A DNA stretch of 64,000 nt from Devosia sp. A8/3-2 (GCA_025452255.1 CP104974.1:3760156-3824155), one strand, 5' to 3'; positions 48,610-58,691 are shown, numbered from the stretch's first letter. Notes: a model not told the origin generated them from the letters alone. Numbers and translations are program-made.

Positions 48610-49755
48610 ATGGCCCTCTATCAGGCCCCGTCTTTCGAAGCCCCGGAAAAGCTGAGCCGCAGTCGCGACGCCGATCTGGCGCGGCGCGAGCTGGTCGATC
48701 CCAGCCGCAATCGCGGGCGTGGCGCGCAATCCAATCGCAGCGGGCGGTTCGAAAAGCAGGTGCGCGAAGGGTTCGATGACGGCTGGAGCAGCACCGAGCC
48801 AACGCCCGCCTTCGAGACCATCGAGCATCTGGAGCGCGCCAAGACCATCATCACGACCAATGACAGTCCCGATATCGGCTTCGAGCGCTCGATCAACGCC
48901 TATCGCGGCTGCGAGCACGGGTGTTCCTATTGCTTCGCGCGGCCCACGCATGCCTTTTTGGGGCATTCGGCGGGGATCGAATTTGAGCGCGATATCTATG
49001 TGAAGACCAATGCGGTGGAAGCGCTGCGCGCCGAGCTGGGCGCCGGAATTACAAACCCAAGCCGATTGCCATGGGCACCAATACCGACCCCTATCAGCTG
49101 TCCGAGCGCAAGCATAAGCTGACGCGGGGCATCCTCGAAGTGATGCTCGAAACCCGGCATCCGGTGATGATCACCACCAAATCGGCGCTGATCGTGCGCG
49201 ACCTCGATATCCTGACCGAGCTGGCCAAGCTCAATCTGGTCAAGGTGGCCATTTCGATGACCACGATGGACCACAAGCTCAGCCGCAAGATGGAGCCGCG
49301 CGCCTCCTCCCCTGCCCGCCGGCTGGAAGCGATCCGCTTGCTCAGCGAGGCCGGCGTGCCGGTGGCGGTGTTTGCCTCCCCGATGATCCCGGCGATCAAC
49401 GATATGGAACTGGAACGCATTCTGGACGCGGCGGCGGCGCAAGGCGCCAAGAGCGCCTCGATGATCCTGCTGCGGCTGCCCGGCGAAGTGCGCGACATTT
49501 TCCGCGAATGGCTGTTGCGCCATTTCCCCGACCGGGTGCGGCATGTGCTGGCACTGGTGCGCGACACGCGGCGGCAAGGATTATGACGCGCGCTGGGGCA
49601 CCCGCATGACCGGCGAAGGCCCCTATGCCACGCTGTTGCGGCAGCGGCTCGACAAGGCGCGCGAACGCTATGGTCTGGACGTGAAACTGCCGGGGTTGCG
49701 CACGGACCTGTTCGTCGCGCCCAAGCTTGAAGACAAGCAGATGAGCCTGTTTTAG
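48610..49755 (+). CDS. PA0069-family radical SAM protein (two frame breaks)
   Basis: About 382 residues, radical SAM enzymes related to spore photoproduct lyase. The cluster motif is CxxxCxxC in YRGCEHGCSYCFARPTHAFL near residue 100. After a break near 49046 (lost C) follow YKPKPIAMGTNTDPYQLSER, LETRHPVMITTKSALIVRDL, KVAISMTTMDHKLSRKMEPR and FASPMIPAINDMELERILDA, all family-typical. A second break near 49568 (lost GC unit) precedes GGKDYDARWGTRMTGEGPYA and the end DKQMSLF. The ATG at 48610 has AAGGAGAG. Substrate unknown. The end overlaps the converging HAD gene by four bases. Confidence 0.87.
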
Positions 49756-50436
49756 GCCGCGACAGCAGCGACGCGGGCTAGGATGAAATCGCGCAAGGCG
49801 GGATCGGCATAGCTGGCAGCGCTGGTGCTGGCGCCAGCGGCGATCAGCTCGTCATGGCCAAGGCTAGTGCGGACGCCCACAGTGGCGAGACCTGCCCCAG
49901 TGGCCGAAGCGATGCCGGTGCGGGAATCCTCGAAGGCGACGGAATGCTCCGGCTGGGCGCCGAGCAGGCGCAGCCCTTCGAGATAGGGCAAGGGATGGGG
50001 CTTGCCATGGGCGAGTTCCTCTCCGATCACCAGCGCCTTGAAACGGTGGCGGATGCCCAGACTATCCAGAATGAGATCGGCATTGGCGCGCAGGGCATTG
50101 GTGACAGCGGCCATGGGCAGGCCCATGGCGTCGGCGCGGTCCAATAAATCCATCAGGCCCGGCACGGCGTGAATATCGGAGCGGGCCAGCGCGCGGAATG
50201 CCGCTTCCTTGCCGCGCATCACCTCCATCCCCGCCTCGGGCGACAAATGGGGCACGAAACGTCGGGCAATGGCCTCATTGGCCGGGCCCTGCAATTCCGG
50301 GGCAAAGCGGGCCTTGTCAGAAATGCTCGCCGTAGGGCGCAAAGGTGCGGTTGAAGGCTTCCAGATGCAGCGGATCGGTATCGGCCGTGGTGCCGTCGAT
50401 ATCAAACAGGAGAGCGGCGGCGGGCTTGATGGTCAT
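49752..50436 (-). CDS. HAD superfamily hydrolase (frameshifted)
   Basis: A beta-phosphoglucomutase-like HAD phosphatase of about 227 residues. Motif I with the nucleophilic Asp pair, FDIDGTTADTDPLHLEAFNR, lies in the first frame from the ATG at 50436; after an extra A at 50319 the rest follows: GLPMAAVTNALRANADLILD (motif II Thr), IGEELAHGKPHPLPYLEGLR (motif III Lys) and EHSVAFEDSRTGIASATGAG (motif IV Glu-Asp). The cap domain is the helical subclass I type. Substrate unknown, probably a sugar phosphate. Confidence 0.85.
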
Positions 50437-50568
50437 GGGATAATCCGAAAACTGGCTGGTGCGGGAAAGCACAGCAATTCGGCTGCTTCGTCAATCGCTT
50501 GCAGATTTGCCGGCTGGCCGGAATGTCGATTAGTCTGGAGGCTCGATTGATTTTCCGACGAGCTTGTC

Positions 50569-51450
50569 ATGCCGATTGCCGCCGCGCTGCTTAGCTCGGA
50601 TCAGTTGCGCGACATCATTGTCGCAGACCATCCCGACACAAACGGCGGACGCTTCAGCCTGCTCACCGAAGGCTGGGACAGCGTGGCGGTGGATGTCGAT
50701 GACCGCCTGATCTTCAAGTTTCCGCACGAGCCGCGGGCCGAAGCGGCGCTGATGATGGAGGCCCGACTACTGGAGGTCATTCGACCGGCAGTAGACATGC
50801 CGGTGCCGGAACTGACGATCCACCACACCCCGCTGATCTATTCGCGCCATGCCAAGCTGGCGGGCGAGCATTTGCTGACCGAACATTACGGGCAACTGGG
50901 CGAAGCCGAGCGCGAGCGGTTGGCGGACATACTTGGGCTGTTTTATGCGCAGCTGCATGCCATCGATCCAGCGCGGCTGCGGGCGGCGGGTGCAGGCCCG
51001 ATCGAGGCCATTGCCTCGGCCGATACGATTGCGGCAGGCGCGATGCCGTTATTGCCGGATGCTCTTCGGGCGGTGGCCGAGCGGGCATTGACGGGCTGGG
51101 CCGCGCTGACGCCGGACCCTTATGGCCAAACCTATGGGTTCTTCGACGGGCACGGCTGGAACATGGCGTTCGACCATGCCAGTGCCACGCTCAACGGACT
51201 CTATGATTTTGCCGATTCCGGATTTGGCCCGCTGCATGAGGAATTCATTTATTCAAGTTTTGTGTCGGCGGACCTGACCGAGCGGATCGTGCGCCGCTAT
51301 GAGATTGAGACTGGCAAAAGGCTGGATCGGGAGCGCATCCACCTGACCACCGGGGCACATCGATTGTGGGAACTGGCGCGGGAGGCGGACAATCCCGAGA
51401 TGCACGCAATGATGATCGAAGCCGTTGAGGCTTGGGCGACGGAGGTCTGA
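50569..51450 (+). CDS. Aminoglycoside phosphotransferase (APH)-like kinase
   Basis: An intact 293-residue protein of the choline/aminoglycoside kinase fold. The N-lobe has the nucleotide Lys in DRLIFKFPHEPRAEAALMME and the paired Glu; the Brenner-type catalytic loop reads YGFFDGHGWNMAFDHASATL, in which the usual HGDxxxxN is FFDGHGWN: the Asp and Asn remain but the first His-Gly is replaced. The metal loop is LYDFADSGFGPLHEEFIYSS, in place of DFxDA. It may be an active phosphotransferase with an unusual loop, acting on a small alcohol or amine. Resistance to aminoglycosides cannot be inferred. Confidence 0.75.
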   Translation: MPIAAALLSSDQLRDIIVADHPDTNGGRFSLLTEGWDSVAVDVDDRLIFKFPHEPRAEAALMMEARLLEVIRPAVDMPVPELTIHHTPLIYSRHAKLAGEHLLTEHYGQLGEAERERLADILGLFYAQLHAIDPARLRAAGAGPIEAIASADTIAAGAMPLLPDALRAVAERALTGWAALTPDPYGQTYGFFDGHGWNMAFDHASATLNGLYDFADSGFGPLHEEFIYSSFVSADLTERIVRRYEIETGKRLDRERIHLTTGAHRLWELAREADNPEMHAMMIEAVEAWATEV

Positions 51451-51466
51451 GGGTGCAATCGGTTTT

Positions 51467-52357
51467 TTAGTTTGCGCCGGTTCGCAGTCGGGTCTTGGCG
51501 AACGGCTCCCAGCCCGTGGTCATGGCGGCAGCGGCAATGAGGATAGCGGCGGCGCCGAGCAATTGGCTGGTGTCGAGCCGGTGGCCGAAGGCAATGAAAT
51601 CCACCAGGATAGCCACGACCGGATAGATGAAGGAAAGTGCGCCGATCAGCGGCGTGGGCAATTTCTGGATGGCGCCATAGAGCAGGATATAGACCAGCCC
51701 GGTATGGATCACGCCGATGGCTGCCGGGCTCCCCCAAGTGGCGAGGCTGGTGGGCAGGCTCGAAAACCCGGCAAAGGGCGCGGCCATGAGCATGCCGACG
51801 CCGACCCGGATCAACGCGATCAGATGGGGCGGCACGCCTTTAAGCTGTTTGGTGACCAAAGCCGCGATGGCGTAGAAAAACGCCGCGCCGAGCGAGAGCA
51901 GGATACCGCCAAGATAATCGCTGCCGCCGCTGCCGGTCTTGCCATTGGCGATCAGCACGACGCCGGCAAAGGCGATGGCCAGCCAGCCCAACTTGTGGAC
52001 AGTGAGCCGCTCACCTAGAAACAGTACGCCGAAAGCCACCAGCATGAAGGGCTGGGTATTGTAGACCGCCGTGGCAATAGAGATGGACGCCAGCGGATAG
52101 GCGGCAAAGAGCAGCAACCAATTGGCGACGATGGCGACGCCGCCCAGCACGGCCAGCAGGAACTGGCGCGGGGTGATGATATCGCGCCGGAACAGACCAA
52201 GCGCCGCACAAGCAATGAGCAGGGGCATGGCGCCGAACACGCAGCGCCAGAACACTACATCGATCACCGGCTGATTGGAAAACACCACGAAAGCACCAAT
52301 CGTGCCCGAAATGGCCATGGCTGCTGTCATCTCTATGGTGCCGCGTGTGGTCGCCAT
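51467..52357 (-). CDS. EamA/DMT-family transporter
   Basis: An intact 296-residue protein with ten hydrophobic segments and two EamA repeats: IEMTAAMAISGTIGAFVVFS, VVFWRCVFGAMPLLIACAAL and ALGGVAIVANWLLLF-like parts in the first, then GGILLSLGAAFFYAIAALVT and PTPLIGALSFIYPVVAILVD in the second. The ATG at 52357 (MATTRGTIEM) is chosen over one at 52411. Drug/metabolite transporters export amino acids or metabolites. The Lrp-type regulator at 52485 is divergent and likely controls it, as for many amino-acid exporters. Confidence 0.88.
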   Translation of the reverse strand: MATTRGTIEMTAAMAISGTIGAFVVFSNQPVIDVVFWRCVFGAMPLLIACAALGLFRRDIITPRQFLLAVLGGVAIVANWLLLFAAYPLASISIATAVYNTQPFMLVAFGVLFLGERLTVHKLGWLAIAFAGVVLIANGKTGSGGSDYLGGILLSLGAAFFYAIAALVTKQLKGVPPHLIALIRVGVGMLMAAPFAGFSSLPTSLATWGSPAAIGVIHTGLVYILLYGAIQKLPTPLIGALSFIYPVVAILVDFIAFGHRLDTSQLLGAAAILIAAAAMTTGWEPFAKTRLRTGAN

Positions 52358-52484
52358 CGTCTGCCCTCTTTGTCTGAATGGAAGATAGCGCGGCGCGGGG
52401 CAGCCATCCATAAGACTTGAAAGGCATACGCGTCTTCTGCTTTATATTATTCGGCACATTTCCTAATTTTCCTTGGAAACGAAA

Positions 52485-52928
52485 ATGATCGACGAGATCG
52501 ACCGGCATATCATCGAAGCGCTGGCCCAGGATGCGCGGCTTTCGATCAAGGAATTGGCGCAACGGGTTGAGCTGTCTTCGCCCAGTGTGTCGGAGCGGCT
52601 GAAACGGCTCGAGGAGCGTGGCGTGATCCGCGGATTCACGCTCGACCTCGACTCCAAGGCGCTTGGCTATTCGCTCCGGGCCATCGTGCGGATCAAGCCG
52701 CTGCCGGGGAAGCTCCATATCGTGCAGAAACTGATCGAGGACATTCCCCAGATCACCGAATGCGACAAGGTGACGGGCGATGACTGTTTCGTCGCGCGGC
52801 TGCAATTGCGCTCGATCGAGCAATTGGACGGGATTTTGGACGAGATTGCCGACAAAGCCGAAACCAGCACAGCGATCGTGAAGGCGCAGCCCGTGAAGCG
52901 GCGGCTGCCACCCTTGGGGCTGGTCTAA
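52485..52928 (+). CDS. Lrp/AsnC family transcriptional regulator
   Basis: An intact 147-residue regulator. Residues 1-55 are a winged helix-turn-helix (DEIDRHIIEALAQDARLSIK, ELAQRVELSSPSVSERLKRL with EERGVIRGFTLDLD), residues 65-140 the RAM/AsnC effector domain (YSLRAIVRIKPLPGKLHIVQ, DCFVARLQLRSIEQLDGILD). The ATG at 52485 is preferred over the TTG at 52473. It probably senses an amino acid and controls the divergent EamA exporter; the 127-base gap between them is AT-richer than the surroundings. The stop overlaps the converging gene's end. Confidence 0.92.
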   Translation: MIDEIDRHIIEALAQDARLSIKELAQRVELSSPSVSERLKRLEERGVIRGFTLDLDSKALGYSLRAIVRIKPLPGKLHIVQKLIEDIPQITECDKVTGDDCFVARLQLRSIEQLDGILDEIADKAETSTAIVKAQPVKRRLPPLGLV

Positions 52929-53515
52929 TACTGCGACACCCGCCGCGCATAGCTCGACATGAAATCGAGCGAGGCCAGAACGCCGTGCAGCGACAACCGC
53001 ACCTTGCGGACGGGCTCGCCAGCACTGGTGAGGGGCACGCCCAGAGTGATCGCGTTGCGCATTTTTATCTGCGCTGATTAGGGCGTCGTGGCGCGCTTCA
53101 TCGGCCACAAACCATTGATTGGTAGTGTTGAAGCGGGTCTCTAGATCGGTTGCGAAATCGAAATTTTGTGGCAGGACGCCGGTGAATTCGATATAGAGCG
53201 GGCGGCTCGTATCCACTTCGGCGCCGTCTGCCGCGCCGGTAAAGGCGACATCGACGTCGCCGGTCAGCCGGTTGTGGATCAGCGTAAGTTTCCGGGCGGG
53301 CAGGCCTGCGCTATTGGGCTCCTGACTGCCCGTGCTGGCAAAGCAGGAATAGCCGTAATAGGTGGCGGCATCCTCATCGATCTTGTCGGGACACGCGGCG
53401 AGCCAGTCATTGTTATACTGCGCCATTCGCCGGAGGGGTGATGAAACGGCTCGGCGGCGGCGGGCAACACGAACAGCGCCAATGCGAGAGCCGCCGGAAC
53501 GAGTGGTGACTGCAT
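52925..53515 (-). CDS. Secreted hypothetical protein, about 195 residues (two frame breaks)
   Basis: A signal peptide (residues 1-22, LVPAALALALFVLPAAA) leads into AQYNNDWLAACPDKIDEDAA, YYGYSCFASTGSQEPNSAGL, LTLIHNRLTGDVDVAFTGAA, RPLYIEFTGVLPQNFDFATD and, after the second break, GEPVRKVRLSLHGVLASLDF with end SYARRVSQY. The breaks near 53422 and 53074 each correspond to a lost GC unit. Two Cys would form a disulfide. I do not recognise the family; an invasion-associated or lipoprotein-like envelope role is possible. It is read towards the Lrp gene and ends overlapping it. Confidence 0.6.
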
Positions 53516-53619
53516 CGATATCAAGCGCAATGGCTCCTCACTCCCCTGCCCAGACGTTGACCATAGCAGAAATCCTGCCGATACTCAGACCGTATATAAT
53601 TGTTGGCAAAGGAGAAATC

Positions 53620-53976
53620 GTGACAGCGATAAGCACTATCAAGGGTCGCGAGGTTCTTGAGCTTGCCAATGAAGGCCCGCTCTCGGGCACGGAAGCCGAT
53701 GCCTTGGACATTCTGGGCGAGACCTATGGCACCGAAGCGAGCGTGATCGTCATTCCACTGGCGCGGCTCCTGCCGGATTTCTTGCAACTGCGAACCGGCA
53801 TGGCAGGCGCCTTCATTCAGAAGCTGCAGAATTATGGCTGCCGGCTGGTGGTGCTGGGCGATACCTCTGCTGATATCGTGGGCAGCGAGGCGCTGGCCGC
53901 ATTCGTCGTCGAAACCAATCGCATTGGCCATCACATGTTTGTGCCGAACCGGCAGGCCATGCTGGAACGCTTGTGA
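53620..53976 (+). CDS. DUF4180 protein
   Basis: An intact 118-residue protein matching DUF4180: LDILGETYGTEASVIVIPLA, RLLPDFLQLRTGMAGAFIQK, LQNYGCRLVVLGDTSADIVG and ALAAFVVETNRIGHHMFVPN. The GTG at 53620 is supported by GGAG five bases upstream; earlier ATG codons in frame fall into the start of the divergent gene. Function unknown. It precedes rnhB with a short gap. Confidence 0.8.
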   Translation: MTAISTIKGREVLELANEGPLSGTEADALDILGETYGTEASVIVIPLARLLPDFLQLRTGMAGAFIQKLQNYGCRLVVLGDTSADIVGSEALAAFVVETNRIGHHMFVPNRQAMLERL

Positions 53977-54005
53977 TCGGGCAAGAGCCCGGCGATGCTG
54001 GCGCC

Positions 54006-54655
54006 ATGTTGATCGATTCTGCCGCTTCAGATTGTTCCCGACTATTCCCACGAACGCGCCATGCAGGCGCGGGGCGCGGTTTGTTGCCGGGGTGGATGAG
54101 GCCGGGCGTGGGCCGCTGGCCGGGCCGGTGGTGGTTTCCGCCGTGGTGCTGGACCCCAAGCGCATTCCCGATGGGCTCAATGATTCCAAAAAGCTGAGTG
54201 CGGAACAGCGCGAGGCGCTGTTTGCACTCATCGTCGCTTCCGCCCATGTGGCGGTCGTGGTGGCGCCGCCCTCGATTATCTTGAGCCATAATATTCGCGG
54301 CGCGACGCTGTGGGCCATGGCGCGGGCGGTCAATAGCCCGGGTGTGGCGGTCGATCGCGTGCTGGTGGATGGGCGCGACGTGCCCATGGGTCTGCCCTGC
54401 GATGGCACGGCGCTGATCGGCGGCGACGGGCGCAGCGTGTCGATCGCAGCGGCCTCGATCGTCGCCAAGGTGACGCGGGACCGCATGTGCGCGATCATGG
54501 ATTGTGACGCACCCAATTTTGGCTTTGCCGGGCACAAGGGCTATGGCACGCCCCAGCATTTGCGGGCGCTGACCGCCCATGGCCCCTGCCGGCACCACCG
54601 CGCTGAATTTGCGCCGGTGGCGGAAGCACGGTTGCGGCTCGCAGTGGCAAACTGA
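54006..54655 (+). CDS. rnhB: Ribonuclease HII (frame breaks near N-terminus)
   Basis: RNase HII removes ribonucleotides from DNA. The catalytic Asp-Glu motif is clear in VAGVDEAGRGPLAGPVVVSA; NDSKKLSAEQREALFALIVA, LVDGRDVPMG with the second Asp, AAASIVAKVTRDRMCAIMD and GFAGHKGYGTPQHLRALTAH follow. About 215 residues. The N-terminus needs a GC unit restored near 54077 (MQARGARFVAGVDEAG) and probably another base near 54040 (FPDYSHERA); the ATG at 54006 then becomes the start, MLIDSAASD. The core from 54080 on is secure, the exact start is not. Confidence 0.88.
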
Positions 54656-54660
54656 GGCTC

Positions 54661-54676
54661 TTAACGCCCTGCTAAC
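54661..54676. promoter_or_regulatory. CtrA-like box 1 before ccrM
   Basis: TTAACGCCCTGCTAAC has TTAA-N7-CTAAC, one mismatch to the CtrA consensus, 87 bases before the ccrM start. CtrA activation of ccrM is established in Caulobacter and relatives. Confidence 0.6.
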
Positions 54677-54722
54677 CCATTACGAACGCTCTTTTAACTC
54701 CTGCGGCGCTACAAAGGACGCG

Positions 54723-54738
54723 TTAGTACTGCGTTAGG
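54723..54738. promoter_or_regulatory. CtrA-like box 2 before ccrM
   Basis: On the minus strand CCTAACGCAGTACTAAC reads CTAA-N7-CTAAC. It is ten bases before the ATG, so it might act as an autoregulatory or secondary site. Confidence 0.45.
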
Positions 54739-54747
54739 GTTAAGTGT

Positions 54748-55880
<1,133 letters not shown>

Positions 55881-55915
55881 TCCTGACCTCCAATCATTCT
55901 CAGGCTCAACTCATG

Positions 55916-55943
55916 GCCGCCGGTTTGCCCCGGCGGCTTTTTT
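55916..55943 (+). terminator. Rho-independent terminator of ccrM
   Basis: GCCGCCGG, six-base loop, CCGGCGGC, then TTTTTT. Thirty-five bases past the ccrM stop codon. Confidence 0.9.
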
Positions 55944-55982
55944 GTTTTTGGCGGGTGAGACCAGCTCATCACGCGGTTAGTG

Positions 55983-56089
55983 GTGCCACGAGCTCGTCCC
56001 TCGACAGGCTCAGGATGAGGTCTACGGAGATGGCAGTATTCTATGAGTAGACCTCATGGTGAGCTTGTCGAACCACGAGGTCGTGGCAC
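55983..56089. repeat. Large imperfect palindrome with 43-base arms
   Basis: The left arm starts GTGCCACGAGCTCGTCC and ends GATGAGGTCTAC at 56025; the right arm starts GTAGACCTCATGGTGAGC at 56047 and ends CGAGGTCGTGGCAC at 56089. The arms pair with about seven mismatches across a 21-base loop. Part of the right arm recurs at 4282. The right arm overlaps the last bases of mutY. Confidence 0.8.
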
Positions 56090-57141
56090 TATTCCAACCC
56101 TGCCACCGCCAATACCTTGCGGAACAAGGTCGGCAGCGCTTCGCCCTTGAGCGCCTTGGGTTCAGCCCACCAGCCTTTGTCCAAGCCCGTTGGAGCGACC
56201 GCCGCAGACCAGATTTCGAGTTCGAGGCGGAAGTGGGTGAAGATGTGGATGACCCGGCCGCGGTGATGCCAGTCCCCCTCAACCGGATAGGCGACCATGG
56301 GCAGGTCTGCCGCCCAATCGGAGGTGGGGACTTCCGTCATTTTAGCGAGGAGTCCCTTGTCGGGACGGGTTTGGAGGTACACGTCGCCATCCGGGTCGGT
56401 CATAACGAAGGCGTGGCCCTTGCGCACGGGGCGTTCGGCTTTCGCAGCTTTGAGCGGGTAGAGCGTCGGGTCGGCGGTCTTGGTGGCGATGCAGCCGGGC
56501 TGGATGGGGCAGAGCATGCAGATGGCGGTGCGGGGCGCGCAGATTGTGGCGCCCAGATCCATCATGGCTCGGGCGAAGTCCCCTGCCCGTTTGGGCACGG
56601 ACGCTCGGAGGGCTGAGCGCAATTCTTCCTTGGCCTCGCGGACAGGAACGGGCAACGTATAATAGCGGGCGAGGACGCGATCGAGATTGCCATCGAGCAC
56701 GGCGACCGGCTCGTCAAAGCAGATGGCGGCAATGGCAGCGCTGGTATAGGCGCCGACACCCGGAAGGGTTTGCAGGGCCGCCGAAGTGGTGGGGAATTTG
56801 CCGCCATGCTCGTTGACCACGGCCCGGGCGCAGGCATGCAGATTTCTGGCGCGGGCGTAATAGCCAAGCCCGGCCCATTCGACGAGAACGGCATCGAGCG
56901 GAGCCGCGGCCAGATCGAAGACCGTGGGCCAGAGGCTGGTGAAGCGCAGGAAATAGGTTTTGACTGCGGCAACGGTGGTTTGTTGCAGCATGACCTCGCT
57001 GAGCCAGATCCGGTAGGGATCGGGCGCCATGCCTTTGGCCCGGTCGGCTGGGGAGACGCGCCGTGGCAGGCTGCGGGCATGGTTGTCATACCGAGCGAGA
57101 ACTGCGGCAGCGTCGATGGAAGCGGGGTTTGGCAGGTGCAT
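56089..57141 (-). CDS. mutY: A/G-specific adenine glycosylase MutY
   Basis: MutY removes adenine mispaired with 8-oxoguanine. Intact, 350 residues. Features: WLSEVMLQQTTVAAVKTYFL with the catalytic Glu, LPGVGAYTSAAIAAICFDEP as the helix-hairpin-helix, AVLDGNLDRVLARYYTLPVP with the catalytic Asp, and the 4Fe-4S cluster pattern C-X6-C-X2-C-X5-C in ATICAPRTAICMLCPIQPGC. The C-terminal MutT-like domain has DGDVYLQTRPDKGLLAKMTE. The ATG at 57141 (MHLPNPAS) is chosen over the ATG at 57204, giving the usual length. The tail is in the right arm of the palindrome. Divergent from DUF721. Confidence 0.94.
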   Translation of the reverse strand: MHLPNPASIDAAAVLARYDNHARSLPRRVSPADRAKGMAPDPYRIWLSEVMLQQTTVAAVKTYFLRFTSLWPTVFDLAAAPLDAVLVEWAGLGYYARARNLHACARAVVNEHGGKFPTTSAALQTLPGVGAYTSAAIAAICFDEPVAVLDGNLDRVLARYYTLPVPVREAKEELRSALRASVPKRAGDFARAMMDLGATICAPRTAICMLCPIQPGCIATKTADPTLYPLKAAKAERPVRKGHAFVMTDPDGDVYLQTRPDKGLLAKMTEVPTSDWAADLPMVAYPVEGDWHHRGRVIHIFTHFRLELEIWSAAVAPTGLDKGWWAEPKALKGEALPTLFRKVLAVAGLE

Positions 57142-57221
57142 GGCGCAGATTTGGGGGAAGGCTGGATTTCGTGCAAGCCCGAACCTACCGCCACCCCAAG
57201 GCAAATGCTAAAGCTGAAAAG

Positions 57222-57748
57222 ATGAGTGAAGCGCCCAAACCCAAAGCCGAGATGGAACCCGGGCGCCGCAATCGCTCGGTGACGCTGGGCGATGCGATCA
57301 CGGGCGCGCTAGATCCGGTGCTGAAAAAGCGCGGCTTTGCCAGCCGGGACATCATTACCCATTGGCGGGCGATGGCGCCTCCGCCCTATGACAAGGTGGC
57401 CATTCCCGACAAGCTGGCTCGGCCGCGCGGGGAGCGGAGCGCGGAGGGCGCAACGCTTTATCTGCGCTGTGTGCCGGGCCATGCGCTAGCCATTGCCCAC
57501 GAGGGACAGACCATTGCCGCGGCGGTCAATCGCTATTTCGGCTATGTGCTGGTGGGACAGATCCGGCTATCGGCCGAGCCGTTCACCCCCGGTTCAGGGG
57601 CCAAAGAGCAAAAACCCATCCAACCGAGCCAGAGCGTTGTCGCAAAGGTCGGGGCCCGGTGGCCAATATAGAAGATGACGGTCTGCGGGAAGCGTTGCGG
57701 GCTTTGGGCCTCGCGCTCTCCAGCAGATCGGAGCGAAATGGCAAATAG
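57222..57748 (+). CDS. DUF721 (DciA-like) protein (frameshifted at end)
   Basis: About 175 residues. The N-terminal DUF721 domain includes RRNRSVTLGDAITGALDPVL, KRGFASRDIITHWRAMAPPP and ATLYLRCVPGHALAIAHEGQ, then TIAAAVNRYFGYVLVGQIRL. DciA proteins help load the replicative helicase in bacteria lacking DnaC; DUF721 members of alphaproteobacteria are thought to be that family or close to it. The last 25 residues (ANIEDDGLREALRALGLALS) require a lost G near 57658. The ATG at 57222 is the start. A promoter between it and mutY is shared. Confidence 0.75.
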
Positions 57749-57836
57749 TGCGTTCACCCGCTAGTGATGAATGTGCCCACTTGCCGACACCTTGTGCCCG
57801 TGTAGTGTCGCGCACACCATAAAAGGAGCGCCCGAA

Positions 57837-58634
57837 GTGAAATTTACCCGCCGTGACACCCTAATCCTTGCCGCCGCTGCGTCGGCGCTAAGCCTTTGCG
57901 GCGTCGCCACGGCCAATGCCGCGGAAGGCGACGTGGTTGACCGAGCCAAGCTGATGGCGCCCGCCGGCGGCATGACCGACCATATCCGGGGCAGCGACAC
58001 CGCTCCGGTCACTGTCATCGAATATGCTTCCCCCACCTGCCCGCATTGCGCGACTTTCGCCACGACGGTGAAGCCCGATTTCGTTGCAGCCTATGTCAAT
58101 ACCGGCAAGGTCAAGCTGATCACCCGCCCCTTCGTGCGCAATGTGCTGGACGCTGCCGTGTTCATGCTGGCCGAGGCCGCCGGCCCGACCAATTATGACA
58201 ATGTGCTGGCGACCTATTTCAAGACCCAGAACGATTGGGCAGCTTCCGAAGCCCCGCGCGACAAGATCCTCGAAATCGCCAAGCAGCTCGGCTTTACCCG
58301 AGAAACCTTCGACGCCGCCTTGACGAATCAGGCGCTGTTCACCGGGATGGAAGCCATGCGCGATCAGGCGCTCAATGACTTCGGTCTGCAGGGCACCCCG
58401 ACCTTCTATGTCAATGGCAAGACGCTCACCGGTGACAAGACGCTCGAGCAGCTCGCTGCTGAAATCGATCCGCTGGTGCCTGCCGATTTTGTGCCGACCG
58501 AGCCAAGTGCCGCAGCTCCCGCCGCCGCGCCGGCAGCAACGCCTGCGGCACCCGTCGCTCCCGCTGCAACCGACACGATGGCTCCGGCTGCTCCTGCAGC
58601 CGAGACCGCTACGCCGGTTACCCCTGCGCAGTAA
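57837..58634 (+). CDS. DsbA-family thiol:disulfide protein
   Basis: An intact protein of about 265 residues. The GTG at 57837 is followed by KFTRRDTLILAAAASALSLC, an N-terminal signal with a twin-arginine pair; AGGMTDHIRGSDTAPVTVIE begins the thioredoxin domain and the active site is CPHC in SPTCPHCATFATTVKPDFVA. LITRPFVRNVLDAAVFMLAE, FGLQGTPTFYVNGKTLTGDK (cis-Pro loop) follow. The last 50 residues are Ala/Pro/Thr-rich, probably a disordered tail. It likely forms or reshuffles disulfides of exported proteins. RBS AAAAGGAGCG stands upstream. Confidence 0.87.
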   Translation: MKFTRRDTLILAAAASALSLCGVATANAAEGDVVDRAKLMAPAGGMTDHIRGSDTAPVTVIEYASPTCPHCATFATTVKPDFVAAYVNTGKVKLITRPFVRNVLDAAVFMLAEAAGPTNYDNVLATYFKTQNDWAASEAPRDKILEIAKQLGFTRETFDAALTNQALFTGMEAMRDQALNDFGLQGTPTFYVNGKTLTGDKTLEQLAAEIDPLVPADFVPTEPSAAAPAAAPAATPAAPVAPAATDTMAPAAPAAETATPVTPAQ

Positions 58635-58691
58635 CGGCCTCAATCTGCGCCTCCCCCACGGGGAGGTCGCCCTGCTGTGGGCGGGACGGCC

